Shown: positions 8,126 to 17,328 of the stretch, piece after piece
How positions within the stretch are numbered: the first letter of the stretch is position 1
Layout: every line of letters begins with the position of its first letter
Assembly (NCBI RefSeq): GCF_001684335.1
Contig: NZ_LOIC01000104.1
Location: 985 to 62,511 of the forward strand
DNA length: 61,527 bases
Reading direction: 5' to 3'
Origin: Photorhabdus namnaonensis
GTDB taxonomy: Bacteria; Pseudomonadota; Gammaproteobacteria; Enterobacterales; Enterobacteriaceae
Position numbers and translations under genes: made by a program
Notes under the pieces: generated by a model
Databases searched by the model: none
Seen by the model: only the letters and a program-made list of their open reading frames with translations
What the model was told of the DNA's origin: nothing

Positions 8126-9631
8126 ATGTCAATACTTACAGCAGATATCGTTTCAGGAATAACGGTTTTAGAAGAGTGCCCAGTTGTTATCACTGTGACT
8201 TATTCAGGTGATAAGACTCATAAAGTAACGGAAACGACTGATATAGTGTACAGTCATCCAGAAAATACCCGTTTTGATGAGACCCCTCGTATTTCAAGGG
8301 ATGTCAAGAATAATATCTGCACTGCAAAATTTGTTGTTACTGCCAATTCTGGTGCCGGTGATTTCACCATAGTATTTTCAATGGATAATACTACGGACCC
8401 GAATGCTAAATTGGAAATTGCGTTTCATCCTATTGATAAAAATGGTTTTTCACATGCAGCGTTTGAGCCTATCATTATTGGCGATTCGTTGATAAAAGAT
8501 TTATCTCCGGCAGCAGATGATGAGGAGCCTTCTGAATTTAATGGCAGCCTCCTTATTAATATCTATGCGTTGAGTGAAAAAAATGAGCCGTTACCCTATT
8601 TTCAAATCCCTCTGGTAATTGATAATTTAGTGCGTATTTTTGGGTATGATGGAGAAAATATTACGGAAGAAATATTGCCTCTTGTTCTAAATTACGATAA
8701 TAATAAATACTATATTAATACCGATAAAAATGGTTTTGTTGCTTTAAAGATTTTCCCCAGTAAGAAGGAGAATGGTAATTATACAGTTGATATGTTCACA
8801 GAATTGCCGGATTTTTCAAAGAAACCTTTATCAAATATTCTTTTTATTATAGAGGACATTGATCCAACACTTGCGGTACCAGATATTGCAGAACTGGATG
8901 GTAATAAATTAACTCCATCAATAGGAAATAGCAGTACAGGTTTTCATGTGAGTATCCCATTTTATGAAGGTTTTAGCCCGAAAGATAGAATTTTCTTAAT
9001 GATCAGAGAAGATAATGCCGAAACGCCAAGTGTGTCTACTGTCATTAATGATCTGAATCAGTTGGATAATTCGTTTATTTTAGTTCCATATGCTAATATT
9101 CAAAATATTGGTGGTAATGAGTTATATTATTATATGGCTGATGCAATGGGAAATATCACTATGTCATCTGCCCTCTATTTTGATTTAACGAGTTCAGTAC
9201 CGAATGAACCACCAGAGATTAGGCGTATATTAGCGAGACCTAGAATTTTTAATCATAAACGACAGGAGGAGTTTGGTTGGCCAGGTAAGATTAATCTTGA
9301 ATATATTTTAGGTGGAGGGTTGGATGCTCATATTGCTGTGGGTAAAAACAACGGAATAGAGGTAAATAGTGTTATCAATATACGTATTTACGTTAATGGT
9401 ATTGTAAATGAGAATCCATCCTCAAAGATTTATTCTATTGCTCCTCATACGGTAACTGATGACGAAGTAAAGGCTGGAGAGACTATTATTCTGCTTGGTC
9501 AGACGCCTTTTACTAATGTAGATTCGTATAGTGATGGTACGCTAGGCTCGGTTTATATCACTTACAGCGTAGGTAAAAAAGAATCTAAGATTTGGTTTGG
9601 ACAGATTGATACTGTTCCCCCTAGGAAATAA
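8126..9631 (+). CDS. Array paralogue 4, ~500-aa beta-rich protein of unknown function
   Basis: A 501-residue copy starting MSILTADIVSG, the only one with Ile at position 3. Start chosen from GAGG at the conserved spacing. It shares the NHKRQEEFGWPGKINL block with copy 1 (NHRRQEEF) rather than the SHILQLEF type of copies 2 and 3, so the variable segments are shuffled between copies. It ends with the fuller tail DTVPPRK. No export signal or catalytic signature is visible. Confidence 0.85.
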   Translation: MSILTADIVSGITVLEECPVVITVTYSGDKTHKVTETTDIVYSHPENTRFDETPRISRDVKNNICTAKFVVTANSGAGDFTIVFSMDNTTDPNAKLEIAFHPIDKNGFSHAAFEPIIIGDSLIKDLSPAADDEEPSEFNGSLLINIYALSEKNEPLPYFQIPLVIDNLVRIFGYDGENITEEILPLVLNYDNNKYYINTDKNGFVALKIFPSKKENGNYTVDMFTELPDFSKKPLSNILFIIEDIDPTLAVPDIAELDGNKLTPSIGNSSTGFHVSIPFYEGFSPKDRIFLMIREDNAETPSVSTVINDLNQLDNSFILVPYANIQNIGGNELYYYMADAMGNITMSSALYFDLTSSVPNEPPEIRRILARPRIFNHKRQEEFGWPGKINLEYILGGGLDAHIAVGKNNGIEVNSVINIRIYVNGIVNENPSSKIYSIAPHTVTDDEVKAGETIILLGQTPFTNVDSYSDGTLGSVYITYSVGKKESKIWFGQIDTVPPRK

Positions 9632-9661
9632 ATTTAACTGATTGAGATTTTATCTGTTTAT

Positions 9662-9683
9662 GGAAAATGCGTAAGCGTTTTCC
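9662..9683 (+). terminator. Hairpin after array copy 4
   Basis: Stem ggaaaatgc / gcgttttcc with a gtaa loop and one G-T pair, then cattttcc. Same position as the hairpins after copies 1 and 3. Confidence 0.4.
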
Positions 9684-9778
9684 ATTTTCCAAGACATGTT
9701 GCTTATTTGTGAACTGGTGATTTATTTATTACCGAGCTATAATATTTTATTAAATGTTTTATTTTATTTTCAATAATA

Positions 9779-10005
9779 AATTATGGAGTTAATGGATGCA
9801 GTATGAATAATGCTATGCATGGCGAAAAGTGATTTAACAATTACCCTAATTTTGACCAAAAAATAGGGTGACTATATAGGGTATACTTGGATATGTAGCT
9901 TCTACACTGAGTGATGGATTTATTGTTATTACAGTAACGGCTAAAGTAAATAATTTATTTATGTGAGAAGTAGGAAGGAGGTAATAAGTAGTAAGCATCG
10001 TTGTG
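9779..10005 (+). pseudogene. Spacer 4: relics of the 228-aa gene and adhesin 3' end
   Basis: 9779-9915 match the start of the 228-aa gene (gttaatgg, ATGAATAATG, gtgatttaacaattacccta, tgactatatagggtata). 9916-10005 match the adhesin: ggatttattgttattacagtaacggctaaagt, then tttatgtgagaagtaggaagg, which preserves the adhesin's own GTG AGA AGT AG ending. No open frame remains. Confidence 0.75.
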
Positions 10006-10076
10006 GGAGCGCATTATTTTTATAAAAATTAGACACTTATTGCTTATTAATGTTTAACTTTGATATGAGGTTTAAT

Positions 10077-11579
10077 ATGTCGACACTTACAGCAGATATT
10101 GTTTCAGGAATAACGGTTTTAGAAGAGTGCCCAGTTGTCATTACGGTGACTTATTCAGGTGATGAGTTACATAAAGTAACGGAAATGACTGATATAGTGT
10201 ACAGTGACCAGCAAGATGTCAGTTTTGATGAGACTCCTCGTATTTCAAGGGATATCAAGAAGAATACCTGTACTGCAAAATTTGTTGTTACTGCTAATGA
10301 CGGTGCCAGTGATTTCACCATAGAATTTTCAATGGATAATACTACGGACCCCAATGCTAAATTAGAGATAGCATTTCATCCTATTGATAAAAATGGTTTT
10401 TCGCATGCAGCGTTTGAACCTGTGATTATTGGCGATTCGCTGGTAAAAGACTTATTTCCGGCAGCGGATGATGAGCAACCTTCTGAGTTTAACGGCAGCC
10501 TCCTTGTTAATATATATGCACTGAGTAAAACAGATGATCCGTTACCTTATTTTCAAATTCCTCTGGTAACTGATAAGCTAGTGCGTATTTTTGAAGATGG
10601 TAGGGGTCAACTTACAACAGAAATATTGCCTTTTATTAGAGGATTCAATAGAAATAAATATTACATTAATACGGATAGTAGAGGTTTTGCTGCCTTAAGA
10701 ATTTTCCCCAGTAGAGGGGAGGGTAGTAACTACACAGTCAATATGTTTACAGAGTTGCAGGATTTTTTAAGGAAATATTCATCAAATATTCTGTTTATTA
10801 CAGAAGACATTGCTCCAACGCTTGAAATGCCAGATATTGAAGAGTTGGATGGTGATAGTTTAACACCATCAGTAGGAAATAGCAGTACAGGTTTTCATGT
10901 AAGTATCCCATTTTATGAAAGTGTTAAACCGAGAGATAGAATTTTCTTAATGATCAGAGAAGATAATGATGAAACGCCAAGTGTGTCTACTGTCATTACT
11001 GATCTGAATCAGTTGGATAGTCCGTTTATTTCAGTTCCATATGCCAGTGTTCCAAATACTGGCGATAATGAATTATATTATTATAGGGCTGATACAACGG
11101 GAAATATAACTATGTCATCTGCCCTCTATTTTAATTTAACGAGGTCAGTACCAAATCAACCACCAGAGATCAGGCGTACATTAGCGGCAGCTAGAATTTT
11201 CACTCATAAAGATCAGGCCGAACTTAAACAGAGAGGTAAGATCAATCTTGTAAAAATTTTAGGGGGAGGGCTAGATGCGCGTATTGCTGTGGGTAGAAAA
11301 AATGGAATAGATGTGGATAGTATTATCAATGTACGTATTTACGTTAATGGTATTGTCAATCATAGTCCATCTTCAAAAATTTATTCTCTTGAACCGCATA
11401 TGGTAACTGCCGATGAAATGGCGGCAGGAGAGGTTATTATCCCGCTTGGTCAGGCACCTTTTACGGGTGTAGACTCATATCGTGATGGGCCAGGATTAGT
11501 TTATGTCACTTACAGTGTAAGAATAAAGAACTCCAAGATTTGGTTTGGACTCATTGATACGGTTCCTCCTGGACAGTAG
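10077..11579 (+). CDS. Array paralogue 5, ~500-aa beta-rich protein of unknown function
   Basis: A 500-residue copy with the common start MSTLTADIVSG and the fuller ending DTVPPGQ. It is intermediate between the two subgroups: the N-terminal half resembles copies 1-4 (FNRNKYYIN loop), while the segment after PPEIRR reads IFTHKDQAELKQRGKINL, close to copy 7 (IFTHKDQEELGQK). Such chimerism fits recombination along the array. No signal peptide or transmembrane segment. Confidence 0.85.
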   Translation: MSTLTADIVSGITVLEECPVVITVTYSGDELHKVTEMTDIVYSDQQDVSFDETPRISRDIKKNTCTAKFVVTANDGASDFTIEFSMDNTTDPNAKLEIAFHPIDKNGFSHAAFEPVIIGDSLVKDLFPAADDEQPSEFNGSLLVNIYALSKTDDPLPYFQIPLVTDKLVRIFEDGRGQLTTEILPFIRGFNRNKYYINTDSRGFAALRIFPSRGEGSNYTVNMFTELQDFLRKYSSNILFITEDIAPTLEMPDIEELDGDSLTPSVGNSSTGFHVSIPFYESVKPRDRIFLMIREDNDETPSVSTVITDLNQLDSPFISVPYASVPNTGDNELYYYRADTTGNITMSSALYFNLTRSVPNQPPEIRRTLAAARIFTHKDQAELKQRGKINLVKILGGGLDARIAVGRKNGIDVDSIINVRIYVNGIVNHSPSSKIYSLEPHMVTADEMAAGEVIIPLGQAPFTGVDSYRDGPGLVYVTYSVRIKNSKIWFGLIDTVPPGQ

Positions 11580-11610
11580 ATTTAACTGATTGAGCTTTTA
11601 TTTGTTTATT

Positions 11611-11632
11611 GGAAAATGCATAAGCGTTTTCC
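11611..11632 (+). terminator. Hairpin after array copy 5
   Basis: ggaaaatgc / gcgttttcc stem with an ataa-type loop followed by cattttacc; fourth instance of the spacer hairpin. Confidence 0.4.
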
Positions 11633-11698
11633 ATTTTACCGGCCATGTTTCTTATTTGTAAACTAGCGATTTTTTATTGTGGGTTATTTTTAACCAAT

Positions 11699-11930
11699 GA
11701 ATCATGGAGTTAATGGTGACAGTATGAATAATGGCAAACATGGTGAAAAATGATCTAACAATTACCGTCATTTTAACCCCAAATATATTATGACTATATG
11801 GGGTATACTTGGATATAAGGCTTATGCTTCGAGTAGGGATTTATTGTTATTACAGCAACAGCTAAAGTAAATAATTTATTTATGTGAGAAGTAAAAAGGA
11901 GATAATAGGTAGTCAGCATCGTTGTGGATG
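11699..11930 (+). pseudogene. Spacer 5: relics of the 228-aa gene and adhesin 3' end
   Basis: 11699-11837 match the beginning of the 228-aa gene; 11838-11930 match the adhesin tail including tttatgtgagaagtaaaaagg. Same decay pattern as spacers 1-4 but with its own point changes. Confidence 0.7.
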
Positions 11931-11984
11931 CGCGTTATTGGTGTTTTTTACTTATTGGTGTTTAACTTTAATATGAGGTTTAAT

Positions 11985-13487
11985 ATGTCGACACTGACAG
12001 CAGATATCGTTTCAGGAATAACGGTTTTAGAAGCGTGCCCAGTTGTTATCACTGTGACTTATTCAGGTGACGATACACATAAAGTAACGGAAACGACTGA
12101 CATAGTATGTAGTCACCCAGAAAATACCAGTTTTGATTGTAATCACAGTATTTCAAGGGATACCAAGAAAAATACCTGCACTGCAAAATTTGTTGTTACG
12201 GCTCATTCTGGTGCCAGTGATTTCACCATAATATTTTCAATAAATAAGGCTACGGACCCTGATGCTAAATTGGAGATTACATTTCATCCTATTGATGAAA
12301 ATGGTTTTTCACACGCAGGGTTTACCCCTATAATTATTGGCGATTCGTGGGTAAAAGATTTTTCTCCGGCGGCAGATAATGAGCGACCTTCATCATTCAA
12401 TGGCAGCCTGCTCATTAATATATATGCGTTGAATAAGACAAATGATCCGCTTCCCTATTTTCAAATTCCTCTGGTAACGGATAAGCCAGTACGTATTTTT
12501 GCGGATGATGGAGAACAACTTACGACAGAAATATCGCCTTTTATTAGTGAAAAAGATAATTATCAATATTATATTAATACAGATAGTAATGGTTTTGTTG
12601 CCTTAAGAGTTTTCCCTAAGAAATCTGAGGGAAGTTACTCGGTGAGCATGTTCACAAAACTGCCATCTTTTTTGAAAAACGCTTCATCAAGCATTTTGAT
12701 GATTACCGAAGATATTGCTCCAACGCTTCCAGCGCCAGATATTGAAGGATTGGATGGTGATAAATTAACACCACCGCCAGGAAATAGCAGTACAGATTTT
12801 GATGTGACTATCCCATTTTATGCAGGTGCGGAACCACTGGATCAAATTTTCTTAATAATTAGAGAAGGTGATAAAGAAACAAAAATCCGGTCTGCGGTAA
12901 TCACTGAGTTGTGCCAGTTGGATAATTCGTTTATTTCAGTTCCGTATGCTAATATTCCAAATGCTGGCGATAATGAATTATATTATTATGTAACTAGCAA
13001 AATGGGGAAAACAACGATGTCATCTGCCCACTATTTTAATTTGACAGAGGCAATCCCGAATGTGCCACCTGAGATTGAGCGTATATTATCTGTACCCAGA
13101 ATTTTTACTCACCAATGTCATTTAGAACTTGAACAACAAGGCAAAATCAATTATCTAATTATTCAAGGGGGAGGATTGGATGTGCATATTGCTGTGGGTA
13201 AAAATTATGGAATAGAGGTAAATAGAGTTATCAAGGTACATGTTTACGTTAACGGTACTGTAAATGGGCATCCATCTTCAAAGATTTATTCTCTTGATCC
13301 TCATACGGTAACTGCCGACGAAGAGGCGGCTGGGGAGGTTATTATTCCTCTTGGTCAGGCACCTTTTACTGATGTAGATTCATATCGTGATGGTACGTTA
13401 GGCTCGGTTTATATCACTTACAGTGTCGGCATAAAGGACTCTGAGGTTTGGTATGGACGCATTGATACGGTTCCACCTGGATACTAA
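11985..13487 (+). CDS. Array paralogue 6, ~500-aa beta-rich protein, second subgroup
   Basis: A 500-residue copy that with copy 7 forms a second subgroup. Shared marks are VCSHPEN/VCSYPQD, GFTPIIIGDSWVKD, the SEKDNYQYYIN loop, SSSILMITE and IREGDKETK. The start is set by GAGG six bases before ATG TCG, although the frame is open for 21 further codons upstream. Extra Cys residues (VCS, FDCNHS, ELCQL, HQCHL) are seen compared with copies 1-5. The inactive copy at 1480-1935 is closest to this one. No function can be assigned. Confidence 0.85.
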   Translation: MSTLTADIVSGITVLEACPVVITVTYSGDDTHKVTETTDIVCSHPENTSFDCNHSISRDTKKNTCTAKFVVTAHSGASDFTIIFSINKATDPDAKLEITFHPIDENGFSHAGFTPIIIGDSWVKDFSPAADNERPSSFNGSLLINIYALNKTNDPLPYFQIPLVTDKPVRIFADDGEQLTTEISPFISEKDNYQYYINTDSNGFVALRVFPKKSEGSYSVSMFTKLPSFLKNASSSILMITEDIAPTLPAPDIEGLDGDKLTPPPGNSSTDFDVTIPFYAGAEPLDQIFLIIREGDKETKIRSAVITELCQLDNSFISVPYANIPNAGDNELYYYVTSKMGKTTMSSAHYFNLTEAIPNVPPEIERILSVPRIFTHQCHLELEQQGKINYLIIQGGGLDVHIAVGKNYGIEVNRVIKVHVYVNGTVNGHPSSKIYSLDPHTVTADEEAAGEVIIPLGQAPFTDVDSYRDGTLGSVYITYSVGIKDSEVWYGRIDTVPPGY

Positions 13488-13504
13488 ATTTAGCTAATTG
13501 AGTT

Positions 13505-13570
13505 TTTATTTATGTGAGAAGCAGGAAGAAGGTAATAGGTAGTCAGCATTGTTGTGTAAATGCATTATTG
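13505..13570 (+). pseudogene. Spacer 6: short adhesin-tail relic
   Basis: Only 110 bases separate copies 6 and 7. They keep the adhesin ending (tatttatgtgagaagcaggaag) and the ggtagtcagcattg flank, but the relic of the 228-aa gene and the hairpin have been lost. Confidence 0.65.
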
Positions 13571-13597
13571 GTGTTTAACTTTAATATGAGGTTTAAT

Positions 13598-15118
13598 ATG
13601 TCGACATTGACAGCAGATATCGTTTCAGGAATAACGGTTTTAGAAGAATGCCCAGTTGTCATTACTGTGACTTATTCAGGTGATGACACCCATAAAGTAA
13701 CGGAAACGACTGATATAGTATGCAGTTACCCACAAGATCGTAATTTTGGTGAGATTCCTCGTATTTCAAGAGATGTTGAGAAAAATATCTGTACTGCAAA
13801 ATTTGTTGTTGCCGCTGATTCTGGCGCTAGTGATTTCACCATAACATTTTCAATGGATAAGGCTACGGACCCTGATGCTAAATTGGAGATTGCGTTTCAT
13901 TCTATTGATGAAAATGGTTTTTCATACGAAGGGTTTACCCCTATAATTATTGGAGATTCGTGGGTAAAAGATTTATCTCCGGCAGCAGATAATGAGCGAC
14001 CTTCATCATTCAATGGCAGTCTGCTCATTAATATGTATGCGTTGAATGAGACAAATGATCCACTTCCCTATTTTCAAATTCCTCTGGTAACTGATAGGGC
14101 AGTACGTATTTTTGGATATGATGGAGAAGGAATTACGGTAGAAATATTACCTTTTATGAGTGAAAAAGATAATTGTCAATATTATATTAATACGGATAGT
14201 CATGGTTTTGTTGCTTTAAAAATTTTCCCTAAGAAATCTGAGGGGAGTTATTCGGTGAATATGTTGACAAAATTGCCATATGTTTTAAAAAACGCTTCAT
14301 CAAGCATTTTGATGATTACAGAGAATATTCACCCAACGCTTCCGGCGCCAAATATTGCAGAATTGACTGGTGATAAATTAACACCACCGCCAGGAAATAG
14401 GATCACAAGTTTTAATGTGATTATCCCATTCTATGAATCTGCTAAATCACTGGATCAAATCTTCTTAATAATTAGAGAAGGTGATAAGGAAACAAAAAGC
14501 CAGTCTGCGGTAATCACTGAGTTGTGCCAGTTGGATAAGCCGTTTATTTTAGTTCCGTATGCCAGTATTCCAAGTGTTGGCGATAATCAGTTATATTATT
14601 ATGTAACTGATAAGACGGGGAAAACAACTAAGTCATCTGTCCGCTATTTTAATTTGACAAAGGCAGTACCGAATGTGCCACCTGAAATTGAGCGTACATT
14701 AGCGGTACCCAGAATTTTCACTCATAAAGATCAGGAGGAACTTGGGCAGAAAGTCAGAATCAATCTTGAAACTATTTTAGGCGGGGGACTGGATGCTCAT
14801 ATTGTTGTGGGTAAAAATCATGGAATAGTGGTAAATAGTGTTATCAAGGTACATGTTTACGTTAACGGCATTGTAAATGAGAATCCATTTTCGAAACTTT
14901 ATTCTCTTGATCCTCATATGGTAACTGCCGACGAAGTGGCGGCTGGGGAGGCGATTATTCAGCTTGGTCAAGCGCCTTTTACTAATGTAGATTCGTATAG
15001 TGATGGTGCGCCAGGAGCAGTTTATATCACTTATAATGTAGGCATGAAATATAGTGAAAACACAAAGGACTCTAAGATTTGGTATGGACGCATTGATACG
15101 GTTCTTCCCGGACAGTAA
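13598..15118 (+). CDS. Array paralogue 7, ~500-aa beta-rich protein, second subgroup
   Basis: A 506-residue copy, the last of the array and the only one still followed by an intact 228-aa gene. It belongs to the subgroup of copy 6 in its N-terminal and middle parts. It carries a small insertion near the C-terminus (KYSENTKDSKIWYG where others read GRKESKIWFG) and ends DTVLPGQ. Start chosen by GAGG at the standard spacing; the longer open frame upstream runs through the adhesin relic and is judged untranslated. No signal peptide. Confidence 0.85.
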   Translation: MSTLTADIVSGITVLEECPVVITVTYSGDDTHKVTETTDIVCSYPQDRNFGEIPRISRDVEKNICTAKFVVAADSGASDFTITFSMDKATDPDAKLEIAFHSIDENGFSYEGFTPIIIGDSWVKDLSPAADNERPSSFNGSLLINMYALNETNDPLPYFQIPLVTDRAVRIFGYDGEGITVEILPFMSEKDNCQYYINTDSHGFVALKIFPKKSEGSYSVNMLTKLPYVLKNASSSILMITENIHPTLPAPNIAELTGDKLTPPPGNRITSFNVIIPFYESAKSLDQIFLIIREGDKETKSQSAVITELCQLDKPFILVPYASIPSVGDNQLYYYVTDKTGKTTKSSVRYFNLTKAVPNVPPEIERTLAVPRIFTHKDQEELGQKVRINLETILGGGLDAHIVVGKNHGIVVNSVIKVHVYVNGIVNENPFSKLYSLDPHMVTADEVAAGEAIIQLGQAPFTNVDSYSDGAPGAVYITYNVGMKYSENTKDSKIWYGRIDTVLPGQ

Positions 15119-15201
15119 ATTTAACCGATTGAGCTTTAATATTTTATTAAGCGTTATCATTTTATTTTCAATTAATAAATCATGGAGTTAATGGTGACAA
15201 T

Positions 15202-15888
15202 ATGAATAACGGCATATCAAGTGTGATTATCACAGAAAACGCGGCGATAAGTGATTTAACCGATTACCCTAATCTTAATCCCAAAAATATTGTGACTGTA
15301 TATGGTCTACCTGGGCATAAATTCTATGCTACGACATCTATTGGTGCTTCTATTGTCGACGATAACATTAACGTGGATCAGATCATATTGACGTTAGATG
15401 AGACTGGAAAAGGACATTTTTATGTTCGTTCTCCGTTTGAACATAAAAATATTGAAAATAGCGAAGAGTTTTCGGCTTTTTTGATGATTGCTCCACAAAA
15501 GGATATTAATAAGGTAATATCTTTTCCGCTTATTTTTGGTAATTATCGTCAGTCTGATGAAGCTATAGTCTTTACCGCCTATAATTATACTACAGGCGCT
15601 CCGGCGGATGGGAAGACGCCTTGCTCGATATATCTTTTTATTGATCGTAAAAATAATGATGATATTAATCAAATCCGTGTAAGAGTGAATAATAATGCAC
15701 TCATCGATGGTTATAATAAGAACTGGGCAGATATTCCATTAAAGGAGGATGGTAGTGCGACAGTGAATGTGACTAGCCATACAGTAGGTAAAGTTAGTGT
15801 TTGGCTAACAGTACCTGATTCAGATTCAGGGGATAAAGTCAATTTTGTTTTATCGTTCAGACCAATTCCAATGGGAGATGAAATATGA
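15202..15888 (+). CDS. Intact 228-aa partner gene of the array, unknown function
   Basis: A 228-residue beta-rich protein starting MNNGISSVIITENAA. It has a NLNPKNIVTVYGLPGHKF block, a central FTAYNYTTGAPADGKTPCSIYLFIDR block and a C-terminal VWLTVPDSDSGDKVNF block. The same three blocks occur in order in the C-terminal half of the next protein (NPKNLVAVYGPPGKR, EAYAFTSGVPADGVSVCSGYVIVDR, SLPDSDKSIQF), so the two are homologous. Truncated copies of this gene lie in five spacers of the array. No signal peptide is visible. Its stop overlaps the next start (ATGA), so translation is probably coupled. Confidence 0.8.
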   Translation: MNNGISSVIITENAAISDLTDYPNLNPKNIVTVYGLPGHKFYATTSIGASIVDDNINVDQIILTLDETGKGHFYVRSPFEHKNIENSEEFSAFLMIAPQKDINKVISFPLIFGNYRQSDEAIVFTAYNYTTGAPADGKTPCSIYLFIDRKNNDDINQIRVRVNNNALIDGYNKNWADIPLKEDGSATVNVTSHTVGKVSVWLTVPDSDSGDKVNFVLSFRPIPMGDEI

Positions 15889-17210
15889 TTACCAATCATG
15901 ACAATACATTTATTCTTTTATCGTCGCCAAAATTGCCGCAAGCAGATAAAGATGGCTTGATTGATGTTTCTGTTCAACAGAATCAAGATTTAATTATCAA
16001 AGTACCCTATTATGAGGATATGGAAATCTGGGATGTGATCGTGGTCAGTGTTGGGGGAATTTTTTCTCGGCCCTATTATGTTCAGAATATTAATACTATT
16101 TTTTTCACTATAGCTATACCGTTCTCTGAAATACCGGATGGTTGCTATAATGTGACTTATACATCAGCCGATGATTTCGAGAATGAAAATTTCTCTAAAC
16201 CGGCTGTTATTAAAATTATTAATTCTCCATCGATAAAATTATTACCATCAATTTACCCAGATTCAACATCTGGCGTTATTCACTATTCATCTCTTGTACA
16301 AGATCATGGGTTAAATGTGCATATCAGTTATCAGCATATGCGGAAAGGCGATAGCGTCATATTCCACTGGCGAGGACATAATTTTAATTATGAGCCAATT
16401 GAGAGGTCTGACTGGGATGCACAACCAATAACAGTCAGTGATGAGGATATTAAGCAGGGTTATGTTTCTTTAGTGGTGCCGGCGGAAAATGTGCTTTGTT
16501 TGGGGCAAGAGGGCGTGGGAACAGGGTATTATGAGGTTGGTAATAATAGTTCTGCTCCAGGTTCAGTGATATTGTCATTAATGGATATGTCATCTGCCAT
16601 GATATCAATTAGTGAAGGCGCGCCGGTGGTATCTAATGAATATCCCAGAATAAACCCGAAAAATTTGGTTGCGGTTTATGGGCCGCCAGGAAAGAGATTA
16701 TCGGCCAGTGTTGAATCAGGAAGTATTGTTGAAGGGGGTGGTGCAAAATATCAATTTGCCCCTGATAGTTTCGGGCTGGCTTATTTCCATTTGCAATCTG
16801 AGGAAACGGGGAGTTTTCGCTGTACTGTTTCTGCGGAGGATGGAACTATAACTCCGGGTGTAGGGCAGGCAATGTTTAGCGAGTGGAGAGATGGAGGCGG
16901 TGTTATCGAAGCTTATGCATTTACCTCTGGAGTACCTGCTGATGGCGTGAGTGTTTGTAGTGGTTATGTGATTGTGGACCGTACTGTCTATTCCGGTAAA
17001 AGATTACTTGTTCGTACTGATGGCTCCGCGATAATTTCAGGTTATGGTGATAATGAAAGGGAGTTGCAGGTTGCGATTAGTAAAGATGGTTGTACAACTT
17101 TCCATATAACTAATACCAAAGCAGAAAAAAATAATGTGATAATAAGTTTACCCGATAGTGATAAGTCGATTCAATTTTCTATTAATTTTAAACACTTTCC
17201 TTCTATTTAG
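15885..17210 (+). CDS. 441-aa protein combining array-type modules with the 228-aa module
   Basis: Two N-terminal modules (about residues 1-110 and 115-230) resemble the last two modules of the array proteins: VPYYEDMEIWDVIVVSVGG matches the IPFYES..DRIFLMI strand, and DHGLNVHISY matches GGGLDAHIAVG. Residues ~240-441 are homologous to the whole preceding 228-aa protein. The gene looks like an unsplit version of what is elsewhere an array gene plus its partner. No signal peptide or catalytic motif. It overlaps the upstream gene by four bases. A pattern of GDSVIFHW followed by ISVSDEDI-like strands is familiar from repeated beta-sandwich modules in other secreted bacterial proteins, but I assign no function. 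Confidence 0.8.
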   Translation: MITNHDNTFILLSSPKLPQADKDGLIDVSVQQNQDLIIKVPYYEDMEIWDVIVVSVGGIFSRPYYVQNINTIFFTIAIPFSEIPDGCYNVTYTSADDFENENFSKPAVIKIINSPSIKLLPSIYPDSTSGVIHYSSLVQDHGLNVHISYQHMRKGDSVIFHWRGHNFNYEPIERSDWDAQPITVSDEDIKQGYVSLVVPAENVLCLGQEGVGTGYYEVGNNSSAPGSVILSLMDMSSAMISISEGAPVVSNEYPRINPKNLVAVYGPPGKRLSASVESGSIVEGGGAKYQFAPDSFGLAYFHLQSEETGSFRCTVSAEDGTITPGVGQAMFSEWRDGGGVIEAYAFTSGVPADGVSVCSGYVIVDRTVYSGKRLLVRTDGSAIISGYGDNERELQVAISKDGCTTFHITNTKAEKNNVIISLPDSDKSIQFSINFKHFPSI

Positions 17211-17328
17211 CGTAAGGAATATTGTTAATTAGCATAATGTTATCAAATTGAAATTATTTCGTTTTTTAACTTTAAATCGTTGATGACATATATAAATATA
17301 CATGACAGTGATAAATTAGGAGAATGAA

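Noticed and set aside
14777-15160. Antisense open frames across the array, such as the 127-codon frame on the minus strand here
   Set aside because: They are shadows of the conserved coding strand, have no ribosome sites and no family resemblance.
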